A stretch of DNA of 64,000 bases from positions 620,001 through 684,000 of the forward strand of contig NZ_CP130701.1 in the NCBI RefSeq assembly GCF_030553075.1, given 5' to 3'. The translations under genes and the position numbers were made by a program. Position 1 is the stretch's first letter, and every line of letters begins with the position of its first letter. Source of the stretch: Halomonas sp. I5-271120 (GTDB lineage Bacteria; Pseudomonadota; Gammaproteobacteria; Pseudomonadales; Halomonadaceae). Shown here piece after piece: positions 53,356 through 62,437 of the stretch. The notes under the pieces were generated by a model, which ran no database searches, had not been told where the DNA came from, and saw only the letters and a list, made by a program, of their open reading frames with translations.

Positions 53356-54588
53356 ATGCAGACTCATTTCAGCCAAGACGATCTCAAGAAGCCGCATATC
53401 CGTGAGGCCGACCGGGTACTGCGCAGCTGCGTGCACTGCGGCTTCTGCAATGCCACCTGCCCGACCTACCAGCTGCTCGGAGACGAGCGCGATGGGCCCC
53501 GCGGTCGCATCTACCTGATGAAGGAATTGCTGGAGAGCCGCGATGACGACGACCGGGTCACCGAGGAGACTCGGCTGCACCTGGACCGCTGTCTGACCTG
53601 CCGCAACTGCGAGACGACCTGCCCCTCCGGCGTCGAGTACCACAAGCTACTCGACATCGGCCGCGCCGAAATCGAGCGCCGCGTGCCGAGAAGCCTGCCG
53701 GAGCGAACCCTGCGCTTCGGGCTGCGCAAGGCGCTGGTCGAGCCCGCCCGCTTCAAGGCCCTGCTCGCGTTGGGTACTGCCTTCAAGCCACTGGTGCCGA
53801 GCCGGCTCAGCAGCAAGATACCGCCGGCGCCGGTGGATGCCGGCAAGCGCCCCGAGGGCAGGCGCCATGCTCGCCAGATGCTGATTCTCGAAGGCTGCGT
53901 ACAGCCTGGCCTATCGCCCAACACCAATGCCGCCACCGCCCGAGTGCTGGACAAGCTCGGCATCGGCTTGACCCCAGCGCCCGAGGCCGGCTGCTGTGGC
54001 GCCATCGATTTCCACCTGAATGCCCAGGACGCCGGTCGAGAGCGCATGCGCGCCAATATCGACGCCTGGTGGCCGCACCTGGAAGAGGGCTGTGAAGCCA
54101 TTGTTCAGACCGCCAGCGGCTGCGGCGCCATGGTCAAGGAATATGGCGAAGCGCTGGCCAACGATCCGGCCTATGCCGAGAAAGCCGCCCGCGTCAGCGC
54201 ACTGGCCAAGGATCTCGGCGAACTACTGGCCAACGAAGACCTGGACGCCCTGAGCATTCAGGACAAGAAGCGGCTGGCCTTTCACTGCCCCTGTACGCTG
54301 CAGCATGCACAGAAGCTAGCGGGCAGCGTCGAAGGCGTACTCAGCCGGCTGGGCTTCTCGCTAACCCCGGTTCAGGATGGCCACCTGTGCTGCGGTTCGG
54401 CAGGTACCTATTCGATCACCCAGCCAGAACTGGCCACCCAGCTGCGAGACAACAAGCTCGACGCATTGGAAGCCGGCGACCCGGAGATGATCGTCACGGC
54501 GAACATTGGCTGTCAGACCCACCTGGCCGGGGCCGGCCGCACGCCGGTTCGCCACTGGATCGAAATCGTCGATGAGGCGCTGACATGA
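53356..54588 (+). CDS. glcF: Glycolate oxidase iron-sulfur subunit GlcF
   Basis: A 410-residue protein with two 4Fe-4S motifs, CVHCGFCNATCPTYQ (about residue 24) and CLTCRNCETTCPSG (about 77), followed by two CCG domains (EAGCCGAIDFH near 215 and HLCCGSAGTYS near 345). It carries electrons from GlcDE to the quinone pool. The ribosome site is GAGAG about 6 bases before the ATG. It lies 81 bases after glcE. Confidence 0.95.
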   Translation: MQTHFSQDDLKKPHIREADRVLRSCVHCGFCNATCPTYQLLGDERDGPRGRIYLMKELLESRDDDDRVTEETRLHLDRCLTCRNCETTCPSGVEYHKLLDIGRAEIERRVPRSLPERTLRFGLRKALVEPARFKALLALGTAFKPLVPSRLSSKIPPAPVDAGKRPEGRRHARQMLILEGCVQPGLSPNTNAATARVLDKLGIGLTPAPEAGCCGAIDFHLNAQDAGRERMRANIDAWWPHLEEGCEAIVQTASGCGAMVKEYGEALANDPAYAEKAARVSALAKDLGELLANEDLDALSIQDKKRLAFHCPCTLQHAQKLAGSVEGVLSRLGFSLTPVQDGHLCCGSAGTYSITQPELATQLRDNKLDALEAGDPEMIVTANIGCQTHLAGAGRTPVRHWIEIVDEALT

Positions 54589-54627
54589 CGTACCTAATGA
54601 AGGAGCGTCACCGCGCGATTCATGCAG

Positions 54628-54653
54628 GCGCCAGCCCTATCTGGCTGGCGCCG
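54628..54653 (+). repeat. Hairpin between glcF and glcG
   Basis: GGCGCCAGCC, loop CTATCT, GGCTGGCGCC: a perfect 10-base stem. There is no T-tract after it, so partial termination or mRNA processing is more likely than a full stop. Confidence 0.6.
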
Positions 54654-54692
54654 CTCAACCACCACATGTCCCACACCCCATAGGAGCATTCC

Positions 54693-55094
54693 ATGCAGAC
54701 CAAATCCGTACTGACCCTCGCAGATGCGAACATCATTCTCGACGCCGCACAGAAAGAAGCGGAAGCCAACGGCTGGGCCGTGACCATCGCTGTTGCCGAT
54801 GACGGTGGCCATCTACTGGCCCTGCGCCGCCTCGATGGCGCCGCGCCGATGACTCCCTCGGTGGCCTCCGAGAAAGCCCGCACCTCCGCGCTGGGCGGCA
54901 AGGAAACCCAGGCCTTCGAGGACATGATCAACAACGGCCGCACAGCCTTCCTGTCCGCCCCGCTGACCGCCACCCTGTCAGGCGGTGTCCCGGTACTACA
55001 CGACGGCCAAATCGCCGGCACCGTGGGCGTCTCCGGCGTCAAGCCGGATCAGGACGTACAGGTCGCCAAGGCAGGCATCGCCGCCCTGGGCTAA
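54693..55094 (+). CDS. glcG: GlcG/HbpS family protein
   Basis: A 133-residue protein of the GlcG/HbpS (haem-degrading-type) family: LTLADANIILDAAQKEAEANGWAVTIAVADDGGHLLALRRLDGAAPMTPSVASEKARTSA-like sequence, then GGVPVLHDGQIAGTVGVSG. There is no signal peptide. GlcG accompanies glycolate oxidase genes in E. coli, but its function there is not settled. AGGAG stands 6 bases before the ATG. A terminator follows. Confidence 0.92.
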   Translation: MQTKSVLTLADANIILDAAQKEAEANGWAVTIAVADDGGHLLALRRLDGAAPMTPSVASEKARTSALGGKETQAFEDMINNGRTAFLSAPLTATLSGGVPVLHDGQIAGTVGVSGVKPDQDVQVAKAGIAALG

Positions 55095-55131
55095 GCACGC
55101 ACCGCCAACACGTTATTCCGGTTCTCCCCTT

Positions 55132-55162
55132 GCCCCCAGCCTAGAGCTGCGGGGCCCTTTTT
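55132..55162 (+). terminator. Intrinsic terminator of the glcDEFG operon
   Basis: GCCCCCAGC, loop CTAGA, GCTGCGGGGC (one bulged base), then CCTTTTTCG. It begins 37 bases after glcG. Confidence 0.75.
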
Positions 55163-55317
55163 CGTCCCGCCTTTTACTACACCGCTGATATACGCCACCG
55201 CTTGTCTGCCCTGCTGCAAGATCACGCCTTGCTGGCGACTTGTCTCGACAATGAGCACCGGCCGCCCGCCACATAGTGGCAATCGATACGATGCTGTCGA
55301 GATACTGAACTTACGCG

Positions 55318-55491
55318 TCAATCACTCCCGCTGGATCCACCAGCCATGAGCATTAGCCCGGCCCCCAACCCCGACATCAAGGCGCCCAAAAACGCCAGCC
55401 CCGACTGCTCCAGAAAATACAGGCCCAAGCCGACACCTAGCAGCACCGCGCCGCCTAACGTACAGGTTCCCTTGCCTAGTATGTCTCTCAT
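55318..55491 (-). CDS. Small two-helix membrane protein, unknown function
   Basis: A 57-residue protein of two hydrophobic segments (LGGAVLLGVGLGLYFL and LAFLGALMSGLGAGLMLMAGG) with glycine spacing like a glycine zipper, ending in GSSGSD. GAGGAGG stands 5-6 bases before the ATG at 55491, which is a strong reason to think it is expressed. I do not recognise the family. It has no obvious operon partner and points away from the acidic-repeat gene. Confidence 0.6.
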   Translation of the reverse strand: MRDILGKGTCTLGGAVLLGVGLGLYFLEQSGLAFLGALMSGLGAGLMLMAGGSSGSD

Positions 55492-55736
55492 GATCGCCTC
55501 CTCGCGCCTCATCCTCTGACTGTGCGCTGACCCACCCCTAACGCTGGAACTCTCGCCCGCTCTATTAGTCTTAGCCTGTATAGCGCCAAGCGCCATTACC
55601 GTGTGCGATTCCGAGTATGCAAATCCGTCATGCACGAAATGGTTGCATGCTACCTAATTATCGAATAGGTCGTGTATAGCATTCGTACAGCCACATGAAT
55701 GCATTGAAGTGCCATTCACTGGACGAGAGGTACACT

Positions 55737-56027
55737 ATGAAACGCATTGTGACCACAGCTTCAGCCCTGACACTGATGATGATGATGTCAGGCGCCGCTC
55801 TCGCTGAGCACCATGAAGACAAGATGGCCGACCCGACCGGCGTCGACTCAGCGAATGAAGTCAGCGATATGTCATCTGAGAGTGATGCAAAACTGGAAGA
55901 TGGCCAAATCGTCAAAGAAGGCGGCAATGACAGCGCCAACGACATCGAGATGAAAGATAGCGATGCGACGCTGGAAGATGGCGAAGTCGCCCCGGATAGC
56001 GGCGTAGATTCCGCTAACGAAAACTAA
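55737..56027 (+). CDS. Exported acidic protein with DSAN repeats, unknown function
   Basis: A 96-residue protein. The signal peptide MKRIVTTASALTLMMMMSGA ends near ALA (residue 23). The mature part is strongly acidic with almost no hydrophobic residues and three imperfect repeats of 26-28 residues: DSAN at 37-40, 65-68 and 91-94, and DAKLEDGQI (50-58) matching DATLEDGEV (76-84). GAGAGG stands 6 bases before the ATG, and a strong terminator follows, so it is a stand-alone expressed gene. I do not recognise the family. It looks like an unstructured periplasmic or secreted protein. Confidence 0.72.
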   Translation: MKRIVTTASALTLMMMMSGAALAEHHEDKMADPTGVDSANEVSDMSSESDAKLEDGQIVKEGGNDSANDIEMKDSDATLEDGEVAPDSGVDSANEN

Positions 56028-56054
56028 GTTTCAGCCCCCTTGCTGATACATTGG

Positions 56055-56078
56055 ACCCCGGCCATGCCGGGGTTTTTT
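56055..56078 (+). terminator. Intrinsic terminator after the acidic-repeat gene
   Basis: ACCCCGGC, loop CAT, GCCGGGGT, then TTTTT. A perfect 8-base stem, 28 bases after the stop. Confidence 0.92.
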
Positions 56079-56157
56079 CGTTTTGCCAGCCTTGACCATC
56101 CGGCGGCATACTGACGACTCGCCTTATACACCACCCGCCAACGCCCGGAGATGTTTC

Positions 56158-56778
56158 ATGCCCGACAACGTGCATTTCTACCGCCCTGATGACGGCCACG
56201 GCCTGCCCCACAATCCCTTCAATGCCATCATCGGACCGCGACCCATCGGCTGGATTTCCTCGCAGAGCGCCGATGGCACCCGCAATCTAGCGCCCTACAG
56301 CTTCTTCAATGCCTTCAACTACACGCCGCCGATCATCGGGTTCGCAAGCGTCGGCTACAAGGACAGCGTGCGGAACATCGAAGCAACCGGCGAGTTCTGC
56401 TGGCAGCTATCAACTCGCGAACTGGCCGAGCCCATGAACCAGAGCTGTTCGGCGGTCGGCGCCGAGGTGGATGAATTCACTCTGGCCGGCCTCACTCCTG
56501 CGAACTCTCGCGTGGTCAGCGTCCCCCACGTCGCCGAGGCACGGGTGGTCTTCGAGTGCCGGCTAAGCCAGCTCCTGCAGCTCACCTCCGCCGCAGGCGA
56601 TGCCGTCGACACCTGGCTGGTGCTCGGTGAGGTAGTCGGCGTGCACATCGATCAGACCCTCCTCAAGGATGGCGTCTACCAGACAGCCGACGCCGGCCCC
56701 ATCCTGCGCGCCGGCGGTCCTGCGGACTACTTCGAGATCACTCCCGAGCAGCGCTTCGAGATGCATCGCCCGGGATAA
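56158..56778 (+). CDS. Flavin reductase-like (DIM6/NTAB) domain protein
   Basis: A 206-residue split-barrel flavoprotein: NPFNAIIGPRPIGWISSQSADGTRNLAPYSFFNAFNYTPPIIGFASVGYKDSVRNIEATGEFCWQL-type sequence in its first half (FMN-binding), and GEVVGVHIDQTLLKDGVYQTADAGPILRAGGPADYFE near the end. It probably binds FMN and reduces an unknown substrate with NAD(P)H. GGAGA stands 6 bases before the ATG at 56158. It is a single gene. Confidence 0.88.
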   Translation: MPDNVHFYRPDDGHGLPHNPFNAIIGPRPIGWISSQSADGTRNLAPYSFFNAFNYTPPIIGFASVGYKDSVRNIEATGEFCWQLSTRELAEPMNQSCSAVGAEVDEFTLAGLTPANSRVVSVPHVAEARVVFECRLSQLLQLTSAAGDAVDTWLVLGEVVGVHIDQTLLKDGVYQTADAGPILRAGGPADYFEITPEQRFEMHRPG

Positions 56779-57008
56779 TGACTCGCGCCTCACAGCGCCC
56801 CCGTTTGCCAACCCCGGCAGTCGTGCGCAAGGTCGTGCAGGAAAAGAGACGGCCCGCCAGCCCATGGCGCGCCGCCCGCCGATGCACCAGACTGAACGAA
56901 CATCGGAGATGAGGCAGCAGCCGAGAACAGCCCGAGAAGACCAGAGAAGAAGTCGATAGAGCGCGAGCGAAACACCAGGCCGGCGCAGTCGCGCCGAAGG
57001 AGAAGAGC

Positions 57009-57275
57009 ATGGCCGGTGGATGGTCGAAAGATGGCGCCGTGCAAGAGCAGATCGACAGCACGGTAGAAGACGCCCTGGAACGGGCACGCAGCGAGCTCCC
57101 CCGCGGGGAAAGCCTTGCATACTGCGAGGAATGTGACGAAGCGATTCCACAGGCGCGGCGCGAGGCGGTGCCGGGCGTGCGCCTGTGCATCAACTGCCAG
57201 AGCAAGCGCGACAAGCACCGCTCTGCGGTCAGCGGCTATAACCGCCGTGGCAGCAAGGACAGCCAGCTTCGCTAG
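57009..57275 (+). CDS. DksA/TraR C4-type zinc finger protein (YbiI-like)
   Basis: An 88-residue protein. A helical N-terminus (GAVQEQIDSTVEDALERARSELPRG) precedes a four-cysteine zinc finger, CEEC-17 residues-CINC, ending in a basic tail. It resembles the short DksA-like proteins such as E. coli YbiI and lacks the long coiled coil of DksA, so action in the RNA polymerase channel is uncertain. GGAG stands 6 bases before the ATG. Confidence 0.88.
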   Translation: MAGGWSKDGAVQEQIDSTVEDALERARSELPRGESLAYCEECDEAIPQARREAVPGVRLCINCQSKRDKHRSAVSGYNRRGSKDSQLR

Positions 57276-57317
57276 AGGCTCGAGCAACACACGCGGCAAG
57301 GCAGCCAACTACGTCTA

Positions 57318-58235
57318 CTATCGGCCCTCGCCTGCCGTGGCCTTTTGCACCCTGAGCTCAAGGCGCCGCTCATAGAGCCCCTTGGCCACTAGAGTGCCCA
57401 GTACCAGGGCTCCGCCGACGAAGGCGATGGGCGTGGGGCGCTCGCCGAGAATGCCCCATGCCCACAGCGTGCCCACCACCACCTCAAGCAATAACAGCAG
57501 CCCTACCTCGGCCGCGGGCAGGTACAGCGGCCCGCGCTGCAAGAGCGTCACGCCCAACGGCACGATACCCAGACACAGCCCCACGATCATCAGCAAGCGC
57601 TCGCCATCCGGCAGCGTAAGCTCGCCCCCGGCACTCGCTACCAGGGCCCCACCCAGCCCCACGATCAGCCCTGCGAAGGTCAGCATCGGGCTCATGTCGA
57701 CCCCCGGCCGGCGGCGACACAGAGTAAAGTTCAGCGCCAGGGTCGTGGCCGCCAGCAGGGCAAAGCCATTGCCCACCAGCGAGCCGGCGCCAGCGTCATC
57801 CGCCACGACCATCGTGATGCCTGCCATGCACAACCCGATCGAAAGCCAGGTGCGACGCGGCAGGCGCTCCTTGAGGATCACCCAGGAGAGCCCCGCCGCG
57901 ATGATCGACGACGAGGCGAGAATGATCAGCACATTGCCGGCGCGGGTGTACTGATTGCCGAGCACGAAGCCGCAGGTGGTCAGGCTGAACAGCAGCGCCA
58001 CCACGATGCCGGTGCCGCCGCAGCGTCGATAGGCCGCCAACGTATTGCGACCGTGTCGCGCCACTACCAGCAGCAGAAATCCCAGCGCCGAGACCAGGCC
58101 TCGCCACATCAGCATCTGCGCATCCGGCAGGTCGATCAGCTTGATCAGTAGCGCATCCGGGGACATGACCAGCGCCCCGCCGCCCGTCAGCAGCAGGCCC
58201 TGCTGGCGATAAGAAAGCCCTTGGTGAAGGGGCAT
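57318..58235 (-). CDS. DMT-superfamily transporter (EamA domains)
   Basis: A 305-residue membrane protein with ten hydrophobic helices in two EamA repeats: QGLLLTGGGALVMSPDALLIKLIDLPDAQMLMWRGLVSALGFLLL in the first, and LCLGIVPLGVTLLQRGPLYLPAAEVGLLLLLEVVVGTLWAW in the second. It probably exports a metabolite; the substrate is unknown. AGAGGT stands about 7 bases before the ATG at 58235. It is convergent with the zinc finger gene, with 42 bases between stops. Confidence 0.88.
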   Translation of the reverse strand: MPLHQGLSYRQQGLLLTGGGALVMSPDALLIKLIDLPDAQMLMWRGLVSALGFLLLVVARHGRNTLAAYRRCGGTGIVVALLFSLTTCGFVLGNQYTRAGNVLIILASSSIIAAGLSWVILKERLPRRTWLSIGLCMAGITMVVADDAGAGSLVGNGFALLAATTLALNFTLCRRRPGVDMSPMLTFAGLIVGLGGALVASAGGELTLPDGERLLMIVGLCLGIVPLGVTLLQRGPLYLPAAEVGLLLLLEVVVGTLWAWGILGERPTPIAFVGGALVLGTLVAKGLYERRLELRVQKATAGEGR

Positions 58236-58544
58236 TGGGAGACCTCTTGTGGATTCAAGAATAAACGCCTGCGCAGCAGGGGTTACACCCATCACGCCTG
58301 CCGCCAAGCCGCGACAACACTCGAGCACTATTGGCCATCAGTCGGGCGCCTAGGTGCATGAAAGGCCAGTTAAGCGAACCCGAATATGGATTGCAAAGGG
58401 AATGGCGGGCATCCGTCGAGTAAAACCCTGCGCTGGATCAAGCCGGTTGCGCCGTGACACAGCGTGGGATGGCTACACTGAGAAACATCGGCCGGATCGC
58501 GAGGCAGGCTGCCTTGCGAGCCGCACGGCGTGACGGGGTGTCGC
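58236..58544. other. 309-bp divergent region between DMT transporter and ftsH-type gene
   Basis: No gene, hairpin or clear promoter was recognised. It must contain the promoter of the ftsH-phaC pair. No convincing heat-shock (sigma-32) or RpoN element was found by eye. Confidence 0.4.
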
Positions 58545-60485
58545 ATGGAAAAGAAGCACCAGATCAACCTGACTTACGTGATCGTCGCCTTTCTGGCGGT
58601 GATGGCCTTCCAGAGCCTGATCAGCCACCAGCGCACGACGGAGTCGATCCCCTATTCGCAGTTCATGCAAATGCTGGATAACGGTGAGATCGCCTCGGTG
58701 GAAATTGGCGAGGATCGTATCACCGGCACCTATCAGAATCCGCACGACGATGGCAGTACGGGCTTCAGCACCCGCCCCGTCGACCCGGCCCTTGCCGACA
58801 AGCTTGCCCAGTACGATGTCACCTACACCGGGGCGGCCAAGAACACCTTCCTGAGCATCCTGCTGTCGTGGATGGTGCCGCTGCTGTTCTTCTTTCTGAT
58901 CTGGAGCTTCGTGATTCGCCGCATGTCCGGCAGCCAGGGGCTCGGCGGGATGATGACGCTGGGCAAGTCCAAGGCCAAGGTGTACGTCGAGACCGAAACC
59001 AAGGTGACCTTCGAGGATGTTGCCGGGGTCGACGAGGCCAAGGACGAACTCAAGGAAGTCGTCGATTTCCTGCGCGACCCGGTACGCTACGGCCGCCTAG
59101 GGGCGCACATTCCCAAGGGCATCCTGCTGGTCGGCCCGCCGGGCACCGGCAAGACGCTGCTGGCCAGGGCGGTGGCGGGTGAAGCCGGCGTGCCCTTCTT
59201 CTCGATCTCTGGCTCCGAATTCGTCGAGATGTTCGTCGGTATCGGCGCTGCCCGGGTACGCGACCTCTTCGAGCAGGCCGCAAAGGCCAAGCCCTGCATC
59301 ATCTTCATCGATGAGCTGGATGCACTGGGCCGGGCACGAGGCCCCAGCATAATGGGCGGACAGGACGAGAAGGAGCAGACGTTGAACCAGCTACTGGCGG
59401 AGCTCGACGGCTTCGATCCCTCCGAGGGCATCGTGCTGCTGGCGGCCACCAACCGCCCGGAGATTCTGGATCCCGCGCTGCTGCGCGCCGGGCGCTTCGA
59501 TCGTCAGGTATTGGTCGACCGACCGGAACGTGTGGGGCGCCGCGCCATCCTCGAGGTGCATATCGGCAAGGTGCAGCACCTGGCGCCGGACGTGGACCTG
59601 GATCATATCGCCGCGCTGACCCCAGGCTTCACCGGGGCCGATCTCGCCAACCTGGTCAACGAGGCGGCGCTGTTGGCCACGCGCCACGACAGCGACCAGG
59701 TCAGCATGGCGGACTTCACCAATGCCATCGAGCGCATCGTGGCGGGACTCGAGAAGAAGAGCCGACTGCTCAATGTCCACGAGCGCGAGGTGGTGGCCCA
59801 CCACGAGATGGGACACGCCCTGGTAGCCTCGGCGCTGCCGGGTATGGACCCAGTACACAAAGTGTCGATCATTCCCCGCGGCGTGGGGGCGCTGGGTTAC
59901 ACCATGCAGCGCCCAACCGAGGATCGTTTCCTGCAGACCACCGGTGAGCTCAAGGACCGCATGACGGTGCTGATGGGTGGGCGGGCCGCAGAGCGGCTGA
60001 TTTTCGACGAAATATCCACCGGCGCCGCCGACGACCTGGCCAAGGCCACCGAGATCGCTCGCCACATGACGACTCGCTTCGGCATGACCGCAGACACCGG
60101 CCAGGTGGTCTACGAGCAACAGCGCCAGGCCTTCCTCGGTGACACTTACGGCACGCTGAGCCCGCGAAGCTATTCAGAGGCCACCGCGCGGGAAATCGAT
60201 CTGGAGGTGCGCGCGCTGATCGAGGAGGCCTACGGCGAGGCACAACGCATTCTCATCAGGCGCCGCGACACCCTGAAAGAAGGTGCGACCCTGCTGCTCG
60301 AACGCGAAACCCTGACCGCCGACGAATTCCCGGCCATCAAGCTGCAAGAGGGCGCAGAAAAGGTGGCGGAAGATGTGGAAGAAAATCAGCCAGCAGGGAT
60401 TAAGGAAAAGTGGGTGCCCACGCAGGGCGAACCGACCAAGACGCCCCCCGACCACTGCCCGCCGAGCACGCCCCGCCGACTCTAG
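58545..60485 (+). CDS. Accessory FtsH-type membrane ATP-dependent zinc protease
   Basis: A 646-residue AAA+ protease. Two membrane helices (about 9-27 and 100-125) bracket the periplasmic FtsH extracellular domain. The AAA module has Walker A GPPGTGKT (197-204), Walker [11 protein letters not shown] (about 252-261) and the pore motif [15 protein letters not shown]. The zinc site is HEMGH at 420-424, within the normal HExxH pattern. The start at 58545 has GGGGTG 5 bases upstream. Housekeeping ftsH normally sits beside rlmE and folP; this copy instead precedes phaC by only 10 bases, so it is probably a second, specialised FtsH. Confidence 0.92.
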   Translation: MEKKHQINLTYVIVAFLAVMAFQSLISHQRTTESIPYSQFMQMLDNGEIASVEIGEDRITGTYQNPHDDGSTGFSTRPVDPALADKLAQYDVTYTGAAKNTFLSILLSWMVPLLFFFLIWSFVIRRMSGSQGLGGMMTLGKSKAKVYVETETKVTFEDVAGVDEAKDELKEVVDFLRDPVRYGRLGAHIPKGILLVGPPGTGKTLLARAVAGEAGVPFFSISGSEFVEMFVGIGAARVRDLFEQAAKAKPCIIFIDELDALGRARGPSIMGGQDEKEQTLNQLLAELDGFDPSEGIVLLAATNRPEILDPALLRAGRFDRQVLVDRPERVGRRAILEVHIGKVQHLAPDVDLDHIAALTPGFTGADLANLVNEAALLATRHDSDQVSMADFTNAIERIVAGLEKKSRLLNVHEREVVAHHEMGHALVASALPGMDPVHKVSIIPRGVGALGYTMQRPTEDRFLQTTGELKDRMTVLMGGRAAERLIFDEISTGAADDLAKATEIARHMTTRFGMTADTGQVVYEQQRQAFLGDTYGTLSPRSYSEATAREIDLEVRALIEEAYGEAQRILIRRRDTLKEGATLLLERETLTADEFPAIKLQEGAEKVAEDVEENQPAGIKEKWVPTQGEPTKTPPDHCPPSTPRRL

Positions 60486-60495
60486 GTAAACCGCG

Positions 60496-62262
60496 ATGAT
60501 CAAGCCTGACCCCAGCATAAGTAGCACCAGCCCGACCCGTGCGGAAACCAGCCTCGAGGAGAGCACCGACCGCTTGATGCGGGCGTCGCTGGCACGGCTG
60601 ACATCCGGCGTCTCGCCGTCGGCGGTGGTTCTGACCTACGTCGATTGGCTGACCAGCGTGGCGATGTCACCGGGCAAGCAGGCAACCCTTGCGCGCAAGG
60701 CGATGGACAAACAGCTGAGGCTGGCGATGTGGGCCGGCCGCTCGGCGCTCGACGCCGAGGCGGCGCCCTGCATCGAGCCCCTGCCCCAGGACCGGCGCTT
60801 TCGCGCCCCGGCCTGGCAGCGTTTTCCCTATAACCTGATCTACCAGTCGTTCCTGCTGCAGCAGCAATGGTGGTGCAATGCCACCACCGGCCTTGCCGGC
60901 CTGTCCCCACATCACGAACAGGCGCTCGAATTCGGCGCGCGCCAGCTACTCGACATGGTTTCCCCCGCCAATTTCCCGCTCCTCAACCCGCAGGTGCTGG
61001 ACAAGACGCTTTCGACCGGCGGGGCCAACCTGATGAAGGGTGCCCAACAGTTCATCGACGACCTGCAGCGCCAGATGACGGGCCAGAAGCCGGCCGGAGC
61101 CGAGCAGTTCCTGCCCGGGCAGGCGGTCGCACTGACGCCTGGCATGGTGATCTATCGCAATGACCTGATCGAGCTGATTCAGTACGCCCCGTCAACCGAC
61201 GAGGTGCATGCCGAACCGGTACTGGTCGTGCCCGCCTGGATCATGAAGTACTACATCCTCGACCTGTCGCCGGATAACTCGCTGGTGCGCTATCTGGTCG
61301 GCAAGGGCCATACGGTCTTCATGATCTCCTGGCGCAACCCCACGGGAGAGGACCGCGACCTCGGGCTCGATGACTACCAGCGCCTGGGCATCATGGATAG
61401 CCTCAAGGTAATCGGGTCGGTCTGCCCCGGAGCACCGGTACATAGCGTTGGCTACTGTCTTGGCGGCACGCTGCTGGCTATCACCGGGGCAACCATGGCG
61501 CGAGATCGCGATCACCGCCTGGGCTCGATGACGCTGCTAGCCGCCCAGACCGACTTCCGCGAGGCCGGCGAGCTGATGCTGTTCATCGATGACAAGCAGC
61601 TCTCTTTCCTCGAGGACACCATGTGGACACAGGGCGTGCTCGACACCAAGCAGATGGCCGGCGCCTTCCAGCTGCTGAGCTCCAACGATCTGATCTGGTC
61701 GCACCTCATCAACGACTATCTGCTGGGCGAGCACCGCCCCATCAACGACCTGATGGCCTGGAACGCCGATGCCACTCGCATGCCCTATCGTATGCACAGC
61801 GAATACCTGCGCCAGCTGTTCCTCGACAACGATCTCGCCGAGGGCCGCTTCAAGGTCGAAGGCCGTCCGATAACGGTCAGCGACATCCGTGTGCCAATCT
61901 TCGCGGTGGGCACCGAAAGGGACCATGTCGCCCCCTGGCGCTCGACCTACAAGATCCATCTGCTCGCCGACACCCAGGAGATCACCTTCTTGCTGACCAG
62001 CGGCGGCCACAATGTAGGCATCGTCTGCCCGCCAACGGACACCCGGCACCATTTCCGCATGGCCACCGCCAGCGAGGGCGATGCTTATGTCGACCCGGAG
62101 ACCTGGCTTGAGCGCACCCCGGAGACCGCGGGTTCCTGGTGGCCCGCCTGGCAGGAGTGGCTGGCGGCACATTCAGGCGATCCCCAGGCGCCGCCGTCGA
62201 TGGGGTCGGACGACTATCCTCCGCTGGACGATGCGCCCGGGCGCTACGTGTTGATGGAATAG
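60496..62262 (+). CDS. phaC: Polyhydroxyalkanoate synthase, class I type
   Basis: A 588-residue PHA synthase that polymerises hydroxyacyl-CoA into granule polyester. The lipase-like box GYCLGGT carries the nucleophile C321; the other triad residues are D476 in RDHVAPW and H505 in GGHNVG. The N-terminal region includes QRFPYNLIYQSFLLQQQWW and FGARQLLDMVSPANFPLLNP, usual for class I enzymes. It starts 10 bases after the ftsH-type stop with TAGGT ahead, so the two are likely co-transcribed. No phaA, phaB or phaR is adjacent; a phasin lies 23 kb away. Confidence 0.94.
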   Translation: MIKPDPSISSTSPTRAETSLEESTDRLMRASLARLTSGVSPSAVVLTYVDWLTSVAMSPGKQATLARKAMDKQLRLAMWAGRSALDAEAAPCIEPLPQDRRFRAPAWQRFPYNLIYQSFLLQQQWWCNATTGLAGLSPHHEQALEFGARQLLDMVSPANFPLLNPQVLDKTLSTGGANLMKGAQQFIDDLQRQMTGQKPAGAEQFLPGQAVALTPGMVIYRNDLIELIQYAPSTDEVHAEPVLVVPAWIMKYYILDLSPDNSLVRYLVGKGHTVFMISWRNPTGEDRDLGLDDYQRLGIMDSLKVIGSVCPGAPVHSVGYCLGGTLLAITGATMARDRDHRLGSMTLLAAQTDFREAGELMLFIDDKQLSFLEDTMWTQGVLDTKQMAGAFQLLSSNDLIWSHLINDYLLGEHRPINDLMAWNADATRMPYRMHSEYLRQLFLDNDLAEGRFKVEGRPITVSDIRVPIFAVGTERDHVAPWRSTYKIHLLADTQEITFLLTSGGHNVGIVCPPTDTRHHFRMATASEGDAYVDPETWLERTPETAGSWWPAWQEWLAAHSGDPQAPPSMGSDDYPPLDDAPGRYVLME

Positions 62263-62437
62263 TCATCACGCGGGCATGGAGGGGCCCGGCGTTTAATATG
62301 TAGAAGCCAAGGGAATCATCGTTGCCGACACTGGCGGGAATAAGCCCTGGTGTCGCTCTGCCGCACCGTTGCATCATGCGCCGGTCGGCCCCATGTTAGA
62401 CTGCAACGATTTACTCTTGGCGGGAGCCCCGGCACAC

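Noticed and set aside
58236..58544. A heat-shock promoter before the ftsH-type gene
   Set aside because: No pair of elements resembling CTTGAA and CCCCAT at proper spacing was found by eye.
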